Assembly (NCBI RefSeq): GCF_900111645.1
Contig: NZ_FOHQ01000004.1
Coordinates: 165,631 to 229,630, forward strand
Origin: Methanococcoides vulcani
GTDB taxonomy: Archaea; Halobacteriota; Methanosarcinia; Methanosarcinales; Methanosarcinaceae
Reading direction: 5' to 3'
Length of the DNA stretch: 64,000 bases
The notes below the pieces were generated by a model. The model was not told the DNA's origin. It saw only the letters and a list, made by a program, of their open reading frames with translations, and made no database searches. Position numbers and translations under genes: made by a program. Below are positions 61,048 through 64,000 of this stretch, in pieces; positions within the stretch are counted from its first letter, which is position 1, and each line of letters begins with the position of its first letter.

Positions 61048-62946
61048 ATGGTTGAAAATTTGAATCCTCAAAGTGCCGAGAAGGAAGACGAGATAGAGTC
61101 TGTGGAAGATGGCATCGTTGATATAGTAGACATAGTTGAAGATGATTCTCTTTCAGGGGAGCTTTACACAGAAGAACTTGATGATAATATCGAGGACATG
61201 GAAAGCATTCCCACTGATGATGAAGATGAAAGTGAGGATCAAAACAAACTACCAGAGGAAATTGAATCCTTATGGGAAAAGACGATCAAAGAAATTGCAG
61301 AAGAGGAGGAAGAAGTTGAGGAGTTTGAAGAGACTCCGATGTTCATTTTCAAGAAAGAACCTTTCTATCATCGAGTGATCAATGCTTTTAAGACAAAGGA
61401 CTTCGAGGTAGAGGAATATGATGTGGCCATCCATGGCCCGCTTGTAGATATTGCTCTGGATGAAGAATCCGGTTTTGAAGAGATCGAGTTCTTTGAAATA
61501 AACCCACCTTATTCTTATGTGAGGATCTCTTATAATTCTGAACTTCACGAGTATCAATATCAGGTGCTTGAACCAGAGTTTGCGGATGAAGAAGATAAAT
61601 TGTTCAGGATGATCAAGGAACGTATAGCTGAGGTTCTTCATGCACACTTGAAAAGCATGTCACGAGAAGTGGCAGAAGAATACCTGCGCAAAAATGTCAA
61701 TTCTTTCCTTGTTGATTATAGGATCAGGCTCACTACCCTCACACGCGAGAAGATCATGTACTACATCATCCGTGACTATCTCGGATATGGTGAGATCGAT
61801 GCCATGATGCGTGATGGACTAATAGAAGATATATCGTGTGATGGTCCGAACACACCGGTTTTCATATACCACAAGAAGTATGAGTCTATCCCTTCAAATG
61901 TGCTGTTCGATTCGGATGATCATCTGGACCCACTCTCTATCAGGCTTGCACAAATATGTGGTAAACACATTTCCATAGCAAATCCGTTGCTTGATGCAAC
62001 ATTGCCTGATGGTTCACGTATACAATTAACACTTGGAAGGGAGATCACTACCCGAGGTAGTACTTTTACCATACGTCGATTCAATGAGGATCCGATCACA
62101 CCTTCCGATCTTATTGGTTATCATACGTTCTCGACAGCAATGCTGGCATACATGTGGCTTGCTGTAGATTCAAGCAAGAGTGTCATCTTCTCCGGAGGTA
62201 CTGCTTCAGGAAAGACCTCTGCAATGAATGCAATTTCAACATTTATCCAGCCGGAAATGAAGATCGTTTCTATTGAGGATACAAGGGAATTGAACCTTGC
62301 TCACCCCAACTGGATCCCCGGTGTTACACGTGAAGCCTTTGGTGGCGAATCAAAGGGTTCCATTGAAATGTACGAGCTGTTGAGGGCATCACTGAGACAG
62401 CGTCCGGAATATATCCTGGTGGGTGAAGTAAGAGGTGCTGAAGCCTATGTTCTGTTCCAGGCAATGTCAACAGGACACACAACGTTCTCTACCATGCATG
62501 CTGACTCTGTGCAGTCAATCGTACACAGGCTTGAGAACCCTCCGATCAATATTCCGAGGATCATGATACAGGCACTTGATATTGTATCTTTACAGGTTCA
62601 GGTAAAAGTCGATGGTGAAAGGGTCAGGCGGTGTAAAACTCTTACAGAGATCGTTGGTGTTGATCCAAGGACTGGTGAGTTGCTGACAAATGAAGTATTC
62701 TCATGGAATGCTGCAAAGGACCTTTTCCAGTACTCAGGTCGTTCCTATGTTCTCGAGAGTGTTATGGATGCAAGAGGCTGGACCGAGGCCATGGTAAGGG
62801 AGGAGTTACAACAGCGTCAGGATGTCATGGAGTGGGCACGCTTGAAGAAGGTTACCCATTTCAGGGACTTCTCTAAGATCGTGGTTGCGTATAAACGTGA
62901 ACCGGAAACACTATTGAAAGTTATAAGGCAGGATCTGAATGGATAA
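61048..62946 (+). CDS. Type IV pilus/secretion ATPase (GspE/TadA/FlaI family)
   Basis: About 632 residues from ATG 61048. The first ~100 are acidic (VEDGIVDIVDIVED, EEEEVEEFEE); the ATPase follows with Walker A GGTASGKTSAMNAI (~residue 386), Asp box IVSIEDTRELNL, Walker B region YILVGEVRGAEAY and His box GHTTFSTMHADS. It powers assembly of archaeal pili-like filaments. Overlaps the next gene by 8 bases. Confidence 0.9.
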   Translation: MVENLNPQSAEKEDEIESVEDGIVDIVDIVEDDSLSGELYTEELDDNIEDMESIPTDDEDESEDQNKLPEEIESLWEKTIKEIAEEEEEVEEFEETPMFIFKKEPFYHRVINAFKTKDFEVEEYDVAIHGPLVDIALDEESGFEEIEFFEINPPYSYVRISYNSELHEYQYQVLEPEFADEEDKLFRMIKERIAEVLHAHLKSMSREVAEEYLRKNVNSFLVDYRIRLTTLTREKIMYYIIRDYLGYGEIDAMMRDGLIEDISCDGPNTPVFIYHKKYESIPSNVLFDSDDHLDPLSIRLAQICGKHISIANPLLDATLPDGSRIQLTLGREITTRGSTFTIRRFNEDPITPSDLIGYHTFSTAMLAYMWLAVDSSKSVIFSGGTASGKTSAMNAISTFIQPEMKIVSIEDTRELNLAHPNWIPGVTREAFGGESKGSIEMYELLRASLRQRPEYILVGEVRGAEAYVLFQAMSTGHTTFSTMHADSVQSIVHRLENPPINIPRIMIQALDIVSLQVQVKVDGERVRRCKTLTEIVGVDPRTGELLTNEVFSWNAAKDLFQYSGRSYVLESVMDARGWTEAMVREELQQRQDVMEWARLKKVTHFRDFSKIVVAYKREPETLLKVIRQDLNG

Positions 62947-63862
62947 TTCATATTTTAGTATTGCATTTGCAATATTTGGGAAGTATTATGTGAACAAACG
63001 TTCAAAGTATTTCTCTCTTAGAAAAAACCTTTTGAGAAGCAGGATCAACATAGGTTATGACAGATACCTTTCAGGTGTCCTCCTAATGGCACTTCTAAGT
63101 ACATTGCTGTTGTTTATCCTATTCAATGCCCTCCTCTACGTTGTTCCAATTCCTGATATTTCCGGAATTGCACTTGGTTTCCCTGCATGGACTGCAAAAT
63201 ATGCTTCCTATAAGCTCCTTGCGATCCGCGTATTTGGAGGTATTGCATTTGCAGGACTTTGCTTCAGCAGTATCTATTATTTCGCCATGTTCTATCCGGC
63301 GATTGTGGCATCTGAACGAAAGCGAAAGATAGAACAAATGCTTCCCTATGGTATTAATTATATGTCTGCTATGTCCGGAGCAGGGGTTCTTCCGGTAGAT
63401 CTGTTCCGTTCCCTTGCATCCAATGAAATTTATGGTGAAGTTGCTGTGGAAGCAAGATATCTTGTGCGTGACCTTGAAGTATTGGGGTATAACCTTGTGA
63501 GTGCAATGAAGAACCTTGCAGCTTCTACTCCTTCCCCAATGATGCAGGAATTCCTGCAGGGTTCTATTACCGTTGTAACATCAGGTGGTGATCTGGAGCC
63601 TTACTTTAAGATCAAGGCCGATCAATATCTCATCGACAACAGGCAAAGACAAAAGGAATTCCTTGAGACGCTTGGCATTATGGGTGAAACATATGTTACT
63701 GCATTTGTCGCAGGTCCTCTTTTCCTGATAGTCGTAATATCGATCGTAGCATTAATGGGTGGAGCAGACTTTATGTTCCTTTATCTGATGGTATATGGTA
63801 TAATCCCAGTTGGAACCCTTATGTTCATAGTTCTTGTCAGTGCAATAACGCCGGAGGACTGA
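62939..63862 (+). CDS. Type II/IV secretion membrane platform protein (TadC/FlaJ family)
   Basis: 307 residues with two to four transmembrane segments: two in the N-terminal part (~45-75, ~95-125) and two at the C-terminus (~255-300). The T2SSF-like cytosolic helical domain (MLPYGINYMSAMSGAGVLPVDLFRSLASN) lies between. It anchors the ATPase and pilin. Some archaea split the FlaJ function into two such proteins; a second half may follow outside the window. Confidence 0.85.
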   Translation: MDNSYFSIAFAIFGKYYVNKRSKYFSLRKNLLRSRINIGYDRYLSGVLLMALLSTLLLFILFNALLYVVPIPDISGIALGFPAWTAKYASYKLLAIRVFGGIAFAGLCFSSIYYFAMFYPAIVASERKRKIEQMLPYGINYMSAMSGAGVLPVDLFRSLASNEIYGEVAVEARYLVRDLEVLGYNLVSAMKNLAASTPSPMMQEFLQGSITVVTSGGDLEPYFKIKADQYLIDNRQRQKEFLETLGIMGETYVTAFVAGPLFLIVVISIVALMGGADFMFLYLMVYGIIPVGTLMFIVLVSAITPED

Positions 63863-63866
63863 GAAA

Positions 63867-64000
63867 ATGAAGGATGTAGAGAATACTGGATCTGATGATA
63901 TTACCGAAACTGGTGAGATTGCTGAAACTGGTGAGATTGCTGAAACTGGTGAGATTGCTGAAACTGGTGAGATTGCTGAAACTGGTGAGATTGCTGAAAC
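63867..64000 (+). CDS. Partial gene with repeated ETGEIA hexapeptides
   Basis: ATG 63867 follows GGAGG by nine bases, four bases past the platform gene stop. The start MKDVENTGSDDIT leads into repeats of ETGEIA that run to the window end. The protein is cut off at 64000; from operon order a pilus component or a second platform protein with an acidic repeat N-terminus is likely. Confidence 0.6.
   Translation, partial: MKDVENTGSDDITETGEIAETGEIAETGEIAETGEIAETGEIAE
63906..64000 (+). repeat. 18-bp coding tandem repeat
   Basis: The unit GAAACTGGTGAGATTGCT repeats perfectly at 63906, 63924, 63942, 63960 and 63978, with a sixth unit cut by the window end. The unit length is a multiple of three, so each adds ETGEIA without changing frame. 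Confidence 0.9.

Noticed and set aside
1..64000. CRISPR array
   Set aside because: The only regular short repeats are the 18-bp coding units at 63906, which have no spacers.

Overview
The window is a chromosome segment of a methylotrophic methanogen of the Methanosarcinales, most like Methanococcoides (a cold-adapted genus close to Methanosarcina). Evidence: two methanogenesis loci (mch and a full fmdEFACDB operon), archaeal promoters with TATA boxes, archaeal-only enzymes (Taw2, Trm56, AMP phosphorylase, MsvR), an ftsZ, a cold-type DEAD-box helicase with a long leader, and two single-TRAM-domain genes of the kind known from Methanococcoides burtonii. The species assignment is inference.

Layout. 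1-10.4 kb is housekeeping: a thioredoxin-like protein, a regulator/thioesterase/acyl-CoA ligase operon, trm1, a redox regulator msvR with a candidate operator, taw2, and mch separated from a DUF2124 gene by an intrinsic terminator. 10.4-12.6 kb and 19.9-26.2 kb are scarred accessory stretches: gene remnants, a frameshifted small gene, a duplicated 3' end of a winged-helix gene, and a dispersed repeat of about 45 bp that encodes a protein tail and appears four times, once just behind a tRNA-Ser. 12.8-16.5 kb is a regulator/CARDB protein/ABC transporter operon. 16.7-18.8 kb holds cold-shock-type RNA genes (TRAM protein, deaD), then lrgAB. 26.3-36.6 kb carries an FKBP isomerase, a PAS-GAF histidine kinase, a three-gene homocysteine cluster (COG1900-CBS, NIL-ferredoxin, UPF0280), ftsZ and a DHPS-like gene. 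36.8-43.0 kb has the second TRAM gene, a GGR-type flavoprotein operon, engB and two paralogous surface proteins.

43.2-47.4 kb is a sulfur and Fe-S island: a COG2522 HTH regulator with a Cys-rich tail, two tandem tRNA-Cys(GCA) genes, a Thi4 with the donor cysteine, an IscS-like protein lacking the PLP lysine, and an IscU fused to a DUF59-like domain. The same 14-bp palindrome lies in the promoters of the regulator and of both tRNA-Cys genes. This is the most interesting signal in the window: it suggests one regulator controls itself and tRNA-Cys supply, and in methanogens tRNA-Cys can also be the scaffold for cysteine synthesis.

47.6-56.9 kb is a molybdenum region: fmdEFACDB with an fdhD-type sulfurtransferase at its end, a NucS-like nuclease, then modD and a DUF364 gene. 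57-60.8 kb has a candidate structured RNA, a Nif3 family gene, trm56 and AMP phosphorylase. 61-64 kb starts a type IV pilus/secretion operon (ATPase, membrane platform protein, and a gene with an 18-bp coding tandem repeat cut by the window edge).
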